NCBI RefSeq assembly: GCF_027580225.2 | Contig: NW_027395277.1 | Span: forward strand, 1,426,001 to 1,490,000 | DNA length: 64,000 nucleotides | Direction of reading: 5' to 3' | Source of the DNA: Misgurnus anguillicaudatus | Lineage: Eukaryota > Chordata > Actinopteri > Cypriniformes > Cobitidae | Shown: positions 11,801 to 24,015 of the stretch, one piece after another | Position numbering within the stretch: position 1 is the first letter of the stretch | Layout: each line of letters opens with the position of its first letter | Notes under the pieces: model-generated | Database searches by the model: none | What the model saw: only the letters and a program-made list of their open reading frames with translations | What the model was told of the DNA's origin: nothing | Made by a program: the position numbers and the translations under genes

Positions 11801-14800
11801 GTTCGTGTCATTTATATAATATGTACGCGCATATTTACAACATAAGACAGAAGTCTTACTTACCGCATGCAACTCGTGACCCGGTTGGGAAAATCCAGCG
11901 CATCAAACACACACGCAAAACTCCGCTGCTAATCCGAATAATAAACTATACCCATTGTTTTCATGAGGCTGGATTTTTTTTCCTTACATCCAAAAACACA
12001 CTTCTTCCCATATAAAGAAGTGATACGTATAGAAAACCCCTGAAATGTCAGTTGGACCTGTAATCGAAAAAACTTTCCGAAACTTGTACAAACCCTGGCG
12101 AAGTGGATTCTGCACAGAAATACTCTGTAACACGTCCAACTGCTTTTTTGACACTTTAGCATGAGGAAACAACTCTATAACTGTGTTAATAAGTCAGAAT
12201 TCTTGAAATACCATTGACCCCCCCCCCCCCCCCCTTTAAATAGCAAATGCATTTGCGCTCCCTTTTGCGCCAATGGCCGTTCTGGTCTGAAAACGAGGTG
12301 TGTTCAGGCACATTGTTGGCGCGTTGCTATTTTGAGGCAACTAAAATAGACTTCGCCATTGACCAACAAAAACCTGCTCTAAAGTCAATGGCACAATATG
12401 TTTTTTGTTATTTAAAGAGCGCATTAGTAATATGTGCCTATAAACGGGACGACAACGCAGGTTTGCTTATCACACACATGAATGCGCAGCAGCACAAAAA
12501 CACCTTTAAATATGAAAGATTAAAGGATTGAATGTAAAAGATTATTATTGAGTCTCTTGGACATAAATGAGGACTAATTATGAGACGTTAGAAGGCGTGA
12601 AGAGCTGCTTCACCTGCAGCCTGGTAAGTAAATAAATGCTTTGCTTTAAACAAATGCATCTATTTTTAAATGTTTTTTTTAATGCTACCTCGCGGATTTA
12701 TTGTATATGATGATGAAAAACTTGTGACGCTGTCCAAGTGCTGAAACGTGCGGAGAGCCGTTTGTAAATTCTTTAGCTCCTGTTTGTTATAAAATAAAGT
12801 ATTTTTAGGGTACAAACCTTTTCTTACATACTTGTAAATTATTTTTTGATGATATTGGATAGCCATACATTTAAAGTAATTAAAAGCCTGCTTTTTTACT
12901 TCCATGGCTAAAAGAAAAGTGAAAAGTGAAAAACAACACAATTATTTAACATTAATCTTAAACTGGGGATCTTCTTCCTCCGCTTAGTTTTTCAATTTAC
13001 AAAGTCTGTCATCTAAATAGGGATTAGACATAGCGCCAGCGCAACAGGCTTTTAAAGGGGATGAGAGTTGAGACTTTCATTGGTTTATTGCACGTTACGC
13101 CCAAAATACTCCCATTACTCATAAAAAAATAGGACCAACCCTTTTCGATCATGCGATCGGCACTCAAACCATTTTTCCCGTTATGACATTGTTTTATTTC
13201 TCTTCAAATGTTATCAGGTGATGGAGTCTCTCAGGTTTGCTCTTCAGCCTGCAGTGAACAAGATCTCAGTGAAGTGGAAAGTACCACATGGCATTAAGGT
13301 TAACACACTGTCTCCACCCATCAATGTGCTCTTCCAGGGTCAAAGGTCACACATTTATGCCCAACTTAAAGGACAGGTGAGAACTTTCAGCTTGAGGTTT
13401 GTCATTTTATCTTCTGGTCATGGGTTTGTAGATAAATTGTTTTCATTTCTGTGTCATAGAGTTCTAAAAGCTCTGAAGGATCAGTGAAGGTTCAATACAA
13501 CCTGAAAGATCAACCAGTGAAAAACCAGCTTCACTTCTGCCTTAAACCAACTGAGGACACTGGGTAACATAAACAAAGCACAGATTCATCCTGATTCAGA
13601 CTCATTTAAGAACAGTCAGATTCTTTAAATCACAGTTTGTAAACTTTTCGTCAATGTTTCTGCAGGTTGTCCATCCATCGTCTGGCGGCCCGCTCTCTAA
13701 TCCGCTGTCTGGAGCAGTACGAGAGGAAAGCGTGTGCAAAGGTGGATGATATCAAGAGGAGGATGGTGGAGATCAGTGTTGAAGCAGGAGTGAGCAGTGT
13801 TCATACAGCCTTCATTGCCATTAATAAAGACAACAGAGAGGCTGTGAAAGGACCTCTAATACAGAGAAGAGTACCAACACGAGGTTTGTCATCTGATTGT
13901 TAAAATTACAGTTTTCATTTAATGTTTTTTACCTTTTAAAACACATGTTTTTATTTTAATAATTTTAGATGTAAGGGTTAGATTACATTCATTCCTATGG
14001 ATCCAAACAGGGATGAATTTAGAAGCCACCAAACACTTCCATGTTTTTTCTATTTAAAGACTGTTACATGAGTAGTTACACGAGTAAGTATGCTGGCACA
14101 AAATAAAACTTTTGTTTGGAGCCATAGGAATGAATGGGGCTAGGCTAAATGCTAATACATTCAAGAAGTGCTGTACAAAGATTAAAAGTGCACGCATTAA
14201 AAAAAGATAGGTATGTATTAATTTATAAGTTGAGAGAAGAACATAGTAAAAGATTGAAAAAAGGGTGATGTTTTCCTTTAATCCAAGATTATAACAAACA
14301 AACATATACTCAAAATGCAAATCTTTATTAGTTCAAAAGAGCTACACTGCCTCTGTGTATAACATACAACTGGTACAGTCATTATTCTTGTTTAGGTGTT
14401 GCAGAAAGAATTTGTCATTGTTGTAATCTAACAAATATTTATGTGATAGAAAATGAGAAGCACTTTCTGTATGTTTGTCTTATAGATCTACGTAAGAAAT
14501 ATTAAGTGAACTTGTTCTTGTCGGTAATGTCTGCAAAGATGTCAAATATTTGTGGCTCGAATTATGTATGGCAGTTAGCATTGTATATAAACCAATGAAT
14601 AAAACATTTAGACTATCTGCCATGTCATGTTATCTGTGGAACTATGGGCCGAGAGGTCATATATTCCTAAAAACTAAATTAAAAACTACATATAAAGTTT
14701 TTTGGTGTGTTTTAGGGATGCGCCGGCCAATAATGACTCAGTCACGTAAGAGAAACACACAGTAACTCTACAGATATTTTCTGCTTTGTTTATTTGTTGT

Positions 14801-17800
14801 GTTTGTATAATTGTGTTATTTCTCATGGTTCAGCAGTAAGTGTTAATTTGTGTTTTAGGTTTTATGTGCGTGTCCATGATGCCTCCACGCTGTGGAAGTA
14901 GAGAAACACACAGTCGCTGTACACAGATTTGTTTCTTTGTTGTGTTTGTATATTTGTGTTATTTCTCAATGTGCTGACATGGTTTAGCAGTGTTTGATAA
15001 TAACTGGTTGTTTGTGTTTTAGTGGGGTCCATGCCGAACAGGCCTATACACGTGAGGTCTAATGCATGTGCAAGTAAGAGAAATATAAAAGTCACTGTAC
15101 AAAGATTTTTATTTATTTATTATTTAATGAGTTGTTGTGTTGAGGGTTTAGCAGTGATATTTAAGAAGCTGTTTTATTTGTAGGAGATATGAGTGCAGAT
15201 TATTCCCAAGCGTTGATGTTAGATACAAACACTTTCAGCATGAAGAAACTTAAAGGAGCTTCATTACCGAAAAGACATGGTTAGTCTTCTCACAGTTTGT
15301 GTCTGGCATAACATTTTCATCACACGCTTGAGGTATTCGACCAGTCACAATGCACCGGATAGTTGGCCAATCAAAGAGAACTGCACTTTTCAAAACTATG
15401 AGCTTCAAACAGCAAAAATCTGAAAAATTTTGGCTGCTCTGGTCTCCCCTTTGGGAATATATGAAAAGGTTTTTCTAATGACTACACATGATCATTTGTT
15501 TTTCTTTTCCTTTATCTCATACTTACAGTTATTATAATAATGTGAGGTGGTGTTAATATTTCGAAATTGTGTTTTTCCAAGTCCTTTGGCTTTTTTATTT
15601 TTCCCTATATCAGCCTTTTTTCTTGTCATTTTCATAAATTTTTTCAGATTTCTTACCACTGTCTTAGTTATAAAATTACTGTATCCTGATACTGTTACTG
15701 TCAATGTAATTCTATTGGCAAATAATAATAATAAAAAAAACTATGAGCTTTGTAAAAATCAACGGGTTTCATAAAGTCAGGGCATGAGGAGCAACAAAAA
15801 TGTATGTTATGTGGAAATTATGTTTTTTTTAAACCTTAAACCGCGTAAACACATTGCATTACACCAAATACACAAAATAATGTATTTTCAGGGTTCTAAC
15901 GGGTCCTTGAAATCCTTGAAAGTTTGTGAATCTGGGGGAAATAATTTAAAGCCCTGGAAATTTTTTGAAAATATACATATATACACTCTTAAAATGAATG
16001 TGTTAAATTAACACATCTTGTGTCTAGTTAAGGACAACACATCTAGTGTGTTGTCCTTAATTTAACACATCTCTGTGTTATTTTTAGAACAACACACTTT
16101 GTGTTGTTTTAACAAATCTTGTGTTGTCCCTTTTATTTATATGAACTCTAAATCAGCACGAAATGACACATAATGTGTTAAAATTAACACATAATGTGTT
16201 AAATAGTTTAACACAAAGCAATGTGTTAAAATTAACACACCCTGGATGTGTTAATTTTAACTCATTGCTTTGTGTTAAACTATTTAACACATGTTTTTAA
16301 CACATTAAGTGTCATTTAAGTTCATAAAGAATAAAAGGGACAACACAAGATGTGTTAAAACAACACAAAGTGTGTTGTTCCAAAAATAACACAGAGATGT
16401 GTTAAATTAAGAAAATGGAATATTCCTTTAAAGCCTGTAAGTTTCCTCCCGTTAGCATTGTATTGTGACCAAATCTTTCAAACATAATAAGGAGCGTCAC
16501 ATTTTCGGCTGACGTTAAAGGTATTCAGGCCAATCACAACGTACAGATTAGCTGACCAATCAGGGACAAATCCGTGTGTTTCAGGAAGAGAGGGAAATCT
16601 GGAGCTACAAAATGTATGGTGTGCGGAAAATAATGTGTATTTTTAACCATAAATCATGCGAACACATTGTATTATACAAAATGCACAAAATAACGTCGTT
16701 TTTTAGCAATTAAATAGGTGCCCTTTAAATAAAAAGCGTATATTTTGCAAATTAAAAGTCCTCGTCACTGTTTTGCTTATTATGTTTTAGTGATGTGAAT
16801 TAATATTTTTAATATTACTGCAATGTTGTACATGTTGCATTTAACTTTTGTATTGGTTAATTTTAAATACAGTTCAGTAGTTTAATCTGCATCAATGTGT
16901 CATATTTGTTTAAATAAAATGATAAATATCTAACACCATATTTATTTTTAAAAGTCTGAAGGGTCTCAGCTCTGTTGTGTTGGGCTGACAAGCGTCTAAA
17001 CATCTCATTTTAGTTCGCTTCGTAGACTTCAGAGGCTGCAGCCTTCAAATACTGACTCTTGCCTTCAAAGTCCGCGCCCTTAGAAGGATACTGCTCATGA
17101 ATTGGGATGCACCCATAGTTAAATTTGTGTATATAATTAAACAAGTTTATTTTTGGTAACTTATCAATATGTGGAATTGTATAGATATTTTAGAAATGCT
17201 TCAGGCTGACTCTCTTTTAAAATGCGGTAAGAATCTGATTTAATTATGCTTTTGATTGCAGTTTGTTACTAATCTATAGTAGTTTATATGTGAGAGGATT
17301 TACTGTATTGTGTTGTTATATTTGTGTTTTTTCATCTAAATGAGATATTTCTCATAGGACTGATGGATATTCTACCTGTACAAGAACAGAAGACTGGAAT
17401 TATGACAAGTAAGACAATAAATAAACACTCTCACTATTTAAAATCTATAAATCACAAAACTTCATCTGGTTAATTGCTGTTTTCATTTACAGAGGCCAGA
17501 AATTTATTTCGTCGTAATTCTAAAAGCAAGTCTGTACAATCTGACCAGAGAAGCTGTCAAAGCAAACAAGACGGTACTGAAAATACAAACACACAAAGAT
17601 CTTTACATTCATATCTCATTTGTCACACATTGTTAGCTTGATATGATGAGCAATGTTTGTATTCACCAGAATCTAATCCTGAGATGAGCTCTGATCTCCA
17701 TGATGATCCTTTACTTCAGCTGATTTCTCTTCAAAAAGCTTCAGGCTGCTGGGAACTGAACGCTGCTTTGGCCCGAGTGTTTGGAAAGACTAAAGATGAG

Positions 17801-18092
17801 CTGACCAATCAGAAACCAGCACAGGTGTGACATATGATTCAACATGATGAAATAATGAAAGATGATGATAAATGCATGTGTACGGTGTGTGTATTTGTGT
17901 TTACAGGTGGATGGGTCAGTGTGGGCCACTCTTCTGTCTCTTATCTGGTTATACGGCTATAAAATACAGCAACAGATTGAGTGGCAGTTTGTGGCCATGA
18001 AGGCGGCGTCATGGATCGGCTCTCAGAACGGTGAGATCTCCAAACCAGACGACATTCATCAGCAGATAAAGAGACGTTTGGTCAAGTATTAA
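8843..18092 (+). CDS. vwa5a: VWA5A-like gene 2, complete model (about 850 aa)
   Basis: Exons: 8843-8882, 8973-9175, 9460-9682, 10000-10163, 10258-10372, 10454-10629, 10734-10822, 10909-11053, 11183-11262, 11347-11461, 13218-13376, 13460-13563, 13666-13883, 14716-14745, 14859-14897, 15023-15073, 15184-15279, 17194-17226, 17358-17408, 17493-17573, 17670-17824, 17907-18092. All phases agree and no stop interrupts. Start MTTCGLVTKQKQP, then a VIT domain (exons 2-4, VPLKSIRVEVQVKSHVATV), then a VWA domain with a complete metal site: DRSGS in exon 6, GGTE in exon 8, FTDGE in exon 9. The C-terminal domain (KASGCWELN, SVWATLLSLIWLYGYK) is typical of VWA5A. There is no signal peptide or membrane segment, so the protein is probably cytoplasmic; human VWA5A is a candidate tumour suppressor of unclear biochemical role. 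Seven of its nine linker exons fall into two groups, one like genes 4-6 and one like gene 3. Exon 6 reads GSMD where the other copies have GSMG. An alternative last exon is 18127-18206. Confidence 0.85.
9700..9955. repeat. short form of the intron 3 minisatellite (gene 2)
   Basis: Units of the type 'acatttacagtaacacacaa' plus 'gatttacagtaataccgc' are repeated several times between exons 3 and 4. The same family occupies intron 3 of genes 3, 4, 5 and 6 and is much longer in genes 4 and 6. Confidence 0.8.
11474..13190. mobile_element. 1.7-kb insertion replacing most of intron 10 of gene 2
   Basis: In genes 3 to 6 this intron is about 100 bp and starts 'gtgagactatggatgagttt'. In gene 2 the match stops after 'gactatgg' and resumes at 'tatgacattgttttatttct'. 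The inserted DNA starts 'gctctatcttacacccggcg', holds a C tract at about 12219-12233, and its part near 12400-12800 is related to about 30350-30720 inside the element at the 3' end of gene 3. The original intron bases (about 75) were lost at the same time. No transposase is seen and clear terminal repeats could not be fixed. Confidence 0.65.
14700..15080 (+). repeat. amplified mini-exon units in the gene 2 linker
   Basis: Three tiny exons (30, 39, 51 nt) sit 143 and 164 bp apart. Each has a 'tgtgttttag' acceptor, and two of the three donors are embedded in 'gtaagagaaa' followed by a related intron ('ctgctttgtttatttgttgt' type). All are in phase 1/1, so any can be gained, lost or skipped without a frame change. 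Coding versions include MGSMPNRPIHVRSNACA and RFMCVSMMPPRCG. Confidence 0.75.
16056..16411. mobile_element. 356-bp near-perfect palindrome (foldback MITE)
   Basis: It sits in the intron after gene 2 exon 15184-15279. The left arm starts 'cttaatttaacacatctctg' and the right arm ends in its reverse complement 'cagagatgtgttaaattaag'; the centre is near 16236. The arms are built from 'aacaca/tgtgtt' words. It is absent from the same intron in the other copies. Confidence 0.85.
16430..17114. mobile_element. right part of an element shared with gene 3
   Basis: This segment, from 'aagcctgtaagtttcctccc' to 'gggatgcaccc', is closely related to about 27843-28519 in gene 3, where the left end is also present. 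In gene 2 the left terminus is missing. Its presence at the same linker position in genes 2 and 3 only shows that these two share this 3' segment by descent or by exchange. Confidence 0.65.
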
Positions 18093-18206
18093 ACTAAAGT
18101 GATGTGTGTGTTTGTGTGTGTTTCAGTGGACAGTCTGTCTCAGTGTGTGTGTGATGGGAATCATCTACTGGGATGTCAGGTGAAAGAAGAAACTTTGGGA
18201 ATCTGA

Positions 18207-19110
18207 AGACTTCAGTGTTTCTACTTCCTGTGATGTCAGCAGACCAAATATCTCTTATGAATATTTAGTGTATTTACAGCAGTGTTGAGGCTACATACTC
18301 AGATTGATGGCTGGCCCACCCAGTCAGAAGAGACACAAAATAAATGAAATCACGCATAAATTTACAATAATCTCTTTAATAATAATTGCTCAAATACGCA
18401 TAATTAAGAAATAAATAACTATTTATATAGGATGTTTACTATTTGTTTACCGTTGTTTTTTTGTGTTTATTTTCTTTATTTGTTCTTAAATTATTTTCCT
18501 TATTTCCATTATTTGCTGATCCAAATATTATTCGTTCCATGACTCAAAAAACGTATTGTAATCTGTAAAATTGTGTAATTTAAGAGTAGCCATTGAGGTC
18601 CACCCTATTTCACTAGTCCCAGACTAGACTGAATGTTTGAGCTGTGCTACCTGAAAACATTGTTTGCATTGTCATTTTTTTTTATATATCAGTGTCATTG
18701 TTTTGTCTCAAGAACCAGTAATGTCTTTGTAAGGCTTGTTTAATGAAAATGATCTGAAAACCTCTATGTATTGTGCCCGTTATTTTAAATGTTTTCAAAT
18801 AAAATTTGTGTACCCTAAACTGATCCATGAGGTGAAGTCATAAAAGGTTTATTGTATATACATACAACAGAAATGTTTTTTTTTAATAGGCCTATTACTC
18901 ACCAGCTTAAGATAAATATAATAAATTCATTATTTTATCTAAAAATAATGAATGTTTTCCTTAAATGTTTAACACTTTGTTTTTTATTACATCCTATATT
19001 TCTTTTTTTCTTTAATGTAATATTATATACCCTCTTCTAAAATGTATTTACATTATTTTTTAACATTTCATCTAAATCTTATTCGTTTTTATTAGTATTT
19101 GAAACTGCTG
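18207..19110. other. spacer between genes 2 and 3
   Basis: 3' flank of gene 2 and spacer. 'aataaa' boxes near 18340 and 18800 are possible poly(A) signals. The block from 18604 ('ctagtcccagactagactga') matches the spacer before gene 2. No exon is seen. Confidence 0.5.
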
Positions 19111-19114
19111 AATA

Positions 19115-19333
19115 TTAATTAGGGCGGGCTGACATTGGTTACGTTCATTAAGGATCCGCCCACCATATTTAATTAATATTCATGAGCGAATCTTTAGTCA
19201 TAGCAAGATTCCCGCAAATGTTTCCCACACGAACTCAAATCGTCATCGTCACATTTAAACTCTTCCTCTGAAGCTTCCAGCTCTGATTTATTCAGTTGTT
19301 GGTGTTTCTCTCTGAGGATTTTTGACGACTGAG
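19115..19333 (+). promoter_or_regulatory. promoter and non-coding exon of gene 3
   Basis: The same block as upstream of gene 2: 'gacattggttacgttcatta' (inverted CCAAT), 'aggatccgcccac', then 'atatttaatt'. The non-coding exon ends at 'actgag|gttcgtg' (19333). Confidence 0.55.
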
Positions 19334-19649
19334 GTTCGTGTTTGATGTACTTTCACTTTGACGAGAGCTGACAGGATTCATAGCTGTATGTTTTTAATGT
19401 ATATTTACCCGTTTGTCTTCTAGTTTATCTTATTAATATGAGGTTATGTGTTCAATGTAATAACGAGGTTTTATAAGTGTACTTCTCTAGACCGCAGTTT
19501 CTGTGTACAGTTACCTGAATTACCCTTATTTTCTTGTAACGTTACAGAGTCAGAATGATGAACTGCGGTCTCGTGACTGAACAAAAACAGCCAGGTATAA
19601 ACCCACTTGTTTACTCTTTTTCATTTAAACTGTTTATTTGACAGACTGA

Positions 19650-21425
19650 TTGATGCATAAGTTTTGGATAGGAAGATAAGGGAATTTTTTCGGCGGCCAC
19701 CACCCCAACCAAGCTTCCCCTTACTACATTCATATATAACTGTAGTAAGGGGACATCTAGTGTACATATCTATGGTGCCTCATAAGTCTTAAAAAGTGAA
19801 GCCTCTGGCTCTTTGATCGCCCCTTGGTGGCTGGCTGCAGTACAACTCATAAACCCCGCCCTCTCCATTCAAACGAATGGGACACTGCTCTAAATAAAAA
19901 ATTATTTACACTTCCAATAAAAGTTTCAGAAAGATGGTTTTGGTCCTTTCATGAAGTTTATATCACACTGATGTATGTTCAATTGTTCTTTTTTGTGATA
20001 CGTTTTATTTTAGCTAGTAATTTGATGCTTTAGAAACGGGGCTTGTGGTTATGATTGGTGTGGTTGAATTGGGCGCACAAGAGTTTGGTCAGAAGTTTGA
20101 TACCGTGGCTCCGCCTCTGGCTCCACAGACGATTTCTTCTGCGCATGCCTTGGCTCCAAACTGACGTTTTTACGTAACGTGGCTGCGACCATGGTCGGAC
20201 ATTTTTGGCTTCAATTCATTATTATGGAGGGAGTCAACATTGCGTCGTCCATCTTTTTTTACAGTCTATGACGTAAGCAGTTTCAAGCTTACCACGCCCT
20301 TGTTATGATCTCACCACACACTTGGTACGAGCTTAGTTCGTCCCCTCTATCTCCGTTGGGATCTGCCCACTTTTCTTGCATTCTTCAAATATTGGCAGTG
20401 GGTGGAGTCAGGCTCTGACCAGGGGTTTAGTTAATCTTTAATGCGAGTAAAGTAAAGCACAAACAGTTCTGTTGTCTAACGTCATCGTATTATTTAAAGC
20501 TGAAACTTTAAAGCTGAATTATATTCAGCTTTAAAGTTCTGCATAATTAAGGGCGTGGCCACTTGAGTGAGGGGTGAACAGCCACTGCGGTCACTAGTTA
20601 GGCGAGCTAGGCGGGCATGGTTTCAGCAACCAGACACCTCAGCTTCACCCATGTCCCGCCTCTTTACCCATTTTTGGATATCTGCGAGTGATGCGGGGGT
20701 GCGTAGAAAAGTCGCTTGTTTTGGGCCTGGTTGCTTATTTGTCTCGCAAGATCTGGCAACACTGGTCAGATGATGAGTGACAACGGAAAAAAAACAGACG
20801 GATGATGGACGCTACGACAGAGACAGAAGGCACTCCTGACAAAAACCAAAACCCTCATGTAAATAACGAGATTAATGGGACAACGAATTTACTTTTCTGA
20901 AGAGCAGGGTGGGGGAGCAGGGTCGCTGTTACAAAACTTACAAAACACGTGACTATCCCCCTAGCTCACCTAACTAGTGACCGCAGTGGCTGTTCACCCC
21001 TCACTCAAGTGGCCACGCCCTTAATTATGCAGAACTTTAAAGCTGAATATAATTTAAACGGAGGAGTTACAAAAAAATCCACCCCCCTCACAGTTGTCAT
21101 GAAGGGCAAACTTAGCTATACAGACCAAAAACTATTTTTGTACCAGGCTGTAAACATATTATTTTCTACTGTAAAGTTGGCCATTTTAACATGGGGGTAT
21201 ATGGAAATGGACTCCCTTTTGGAGACAGCCTCTAGCGGGCAGTCAATGAATTGCAGTTTAAGTCACTTTCGTATTGGCTTCATCCAAGAGATCAGAAGGT
21301 TGCCCCTCGGTTAAAATATGAGAGATTTACAGGAAAATACTAATTCGGGAGGACGGCGGGAAAGAAGGGTAAACTATGGGACTTTCCCGGCCAAAATGGG
21401 ATACTTGACAGGTATGGAGTAATAT
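19650..21425. mobile_element. 1.8-kb repeat insertion in intron 1 of gene 3
   Basis: In genes 2, 4 and 6 intron 1 is 90 to 152 bp; here it is 1851 bp. The insert contains an inverted pair of about 95 bp: 'gcataattaagggcgtggcc' at about 20541 and its reverse complement at about 21010, with the arms at about 20517-20612 and 20955-21054. It is probably a composite of more than one non-autonomous element. No long ORF is present. Confidence 0.65.
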
Positions 21426-21660
21426 TGTGTTTGTTTTCTTGTCAGTTCCTCTGAAGAGCATCAGAGTTGAGGTGCAGGTGAAGAGTCATGTAGCTACAGT
21501 CACCTCCACTCTGCAGTATGTGAATGAGGAAGAGCGCCACCTGGAGGCCTTGTTTGTGTTTCCTCTGCCTGCTGATGCTGCTGTCTGTCACTTCAGTGCC
21601 AAGATCGGAGATCAGGAGATTGTGGCAGAGGTTCAAGAGAGACAAACTGTGAGTCTAAAC

Positions 21661-23484
21661 CAGAGTCCTGCACGGGTCCATTTTTGGAGACCCGCCCGTA
21701 CCCGCAAAGTTCAGCACCAGATCCGACCCGTTACTCGTGATAATATCAAAACTAAATCCGCACCCACCCGGACCCGTTAATATTTGGTCCATTACCCGAC
21801 CCGTACCCGCATAAATCACACACGCTAAAATCATTTCAATTATCTTGTACCTCTCTCAACATCACAACAGCGTCATGAATAGGCTAATGAAACAGGCTAA
21901 AGTGCGCTCTGTTTTGCGCCATTTAAGTAGCCTACCATCGGCACAAATGGAACCTGATAACTATACACAAATAGACCCTTTTAATAAAAAAAGATCAAGA
22001 AAAAACAACTTACCTACACAACCCCTGCTGTGCTCCTAAGTCTCGTCTCAAAATGCTTTCTAAGAGAAGACGTTCAGCTTCCGGCTATTAACGGCAAGAC
22101 TTTATGCCAGAGTCCTGCAACGCGCACTCCAACTAGGCTACGAGAAGAATCAACAAAGGTCGTGCACTGTCGTAGTGGTGGTGACGTGATGGGTCAAATG
22201 TCATATGTTGCGCGTGTAATGGTAATTAGGGTGTTCACTCCAAAGCTTTAACGCCCAGGGCCATTTTTTAAAATAAGCCGGCGTTCGGCGTTTTTTCCGC
22301 ACTCGGCGCTGAGTGTCAAGAGTTGAAAGAGATTCAAGTTTGGGTGAAATGCTCCGCTCGTCAATGTCAGTTCTCACACGGCCGTCCAATCACAGTGGAG
22401 AATAGGGCTGTGTATCGCCAACAATTTCCCGATACGATACGTATCCCGATACAAGACTATTTTGAATTACATTTTTGTTCAGAATTTAGTAACATTATTA
22501 TTGATATTATCTTTTTATTGTACATTGAATAAGCAGTGTTGTAACAGTTGTGTTTTTGCCGTTTTAAAAGCAGTTTTACAAAGATAGTGTCTTACCTACA
22601 CTAGGCATTATATTTGTCTCTCATTTAATTATTCTATATCTATTAATATATCTATAAACATGCAGTCCAAGTTAATACTATTTAATAGAAATCAGGGTAT
22701 TAATGTGACAGCTATAGTTCTAGCTCTGTATCTCTTCTCTAGACGTTCACTTCTCACATGCAAATCTTTGTCATGTTTCTTCACTAATGCGTTAGTACTC
22801 TTTTATAAGAGAGTGGTTAATAAAGCCCTTTGCAGTAGTATAGGCTAAGATGTCTGCGCTTGCATACTGAACTCATTGATTTTAAATACGGGCGCGCACG
22901 AGAGAGAGACATAGGGATAAAGAGAGAGAGAGAGTACGCAGCTCGCAGGTTATGTAGACACGTGCACTAGCGAGACAGGCACGCAAAGTGAACGTATACC
23001 CCGCTACCTTTTACTCTACGACGTACTCCTCGGGACACATGCGTCCTTTCCATATGGATCACGGATCAACAGCGATTCGTCACGTTACTTTCAAAAGTGC
23101 ATCCGAATCGATACGGAAGGTGCTGTATCGATGCGTGCATCGTCAGGCGTCCGTGACGATGTATCGTCGTATCAATATTTGAACACAGCACTAGTGGAGA
23201 AGGGGCGGGACAAGTATCAACCAACCAGCTCACAGCTCAAGTATCACAGCTAAAAAGCGCTTGGCTGAAAAAACAGCGGGTTTAAACGTTTTGATGTGCA
23301 CATTCTTAGACATACAAATTTTGCACATATTTTCATTTGCCCTGCTACCCGCCCGCACGGAGTTAATTATCCGCCCGCGGCCCCGCCCGTGAATTTTAGG
23401 AATGTCACAATCCACCCGTTTGAGACACTTTTATGCGGGTATCCACGAGTACCCGGGGGTACCCTGACCCGTTGCAGGACTCGG
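21661..23484. mobile_element. hAT-like element, 1.8 kb, 8-bp target duplication
   Basis: It is inserted in intron 2 of gene 3. GTCTAAAC at 21653-21660 is repeated at 23485-23492, and in genes 4 and 6 the same intron reads 'gagtctaaacacctacatg' without interruption. Terminal inverted repeats: left 'cagagtcctgcacgggtcc', right in reverse 'ccgagtcctgcaacgggtc'. The 8-bp duplication and CA-type end are hAT hallmarks. There is no transposase, and a second element is nested inside (22402-23192). Confidence 0.9.
22402..23192. mobile_element. nested hAT-like element, 791 bp, 8-bp target duplication
   Basis: It lies inside the element at 21661-23484. AGTGGAGA at 22394-22401 is repeated at 23193-23200. 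The ends are inverted: left 'atagggctgtgtatcg', right in reverse 'agtgctgtgttcaaat'. Subterminal 'cgatac' words occur on both sides. No transposase is seen. Confidence 0.85.
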
Positions 23485-23824
23485 GTCTAAACACCTACAT
23501 GCACAAACATACAGGAAATGACACAGCAGGAGCATTTAAACATAATTAACATTTATGTCCTCTTATTTAAATTCTCTCCATTTGTGTGTGTTGCAGGCGA
23601 GGGATCAGTATGATGATGCTGTGAGTTCGGGTCAGCAGGCGTTTCTGTTAGAAGAGAGTGAAGAAAGTTCTGATGTGTTCAGACTGAGTGTTGGGTGTCT
23701 GTCACCGGGTCAGAACGCTGATATCACCATCACATACATCACTGAGCTATCTGTGCAGGCCGACCACTCGCTGCGCTTCTGTCTGCCTGCTGTACTCAAC
23801 CCCAGATACACACCAGCAGGTACT

Positions 23825-24015
23825 GCACTTCAACAGCTGTCAACACTTTACAGTAATACCACATATTTACATTAACACACAAGATTTACAGTAATACCGC
23901 ACATTTACATTAACACAAAAGATTTACAATAACGCACACGATTTACAGTAATACCGCACATTTACAGTAACACACAAGATTTACAGTAATACAGCACATT
24001 TACAGTAATAAGTGA
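23825..24015. repeat. short form of the intron 3 minisatellite (gene 3)
   Basis: About five units of 'acatttacagtaacacacaa' and 'gatttacagtaataccgc' type between exons 3 and 4, homologous to the arrays in the other copies. Confidence 0.75.

Noticed and set aside
8843..18092. Assignment as PARP4 (vault PARP), which also has VIT and VWA domains
   Set aside because: There is no BRCT or PARP catalytic domain before the VIT domain; the start lies directly ahead of VIT, as in VWA5A, and the size (784 to 850 aa) fits VWA5A.
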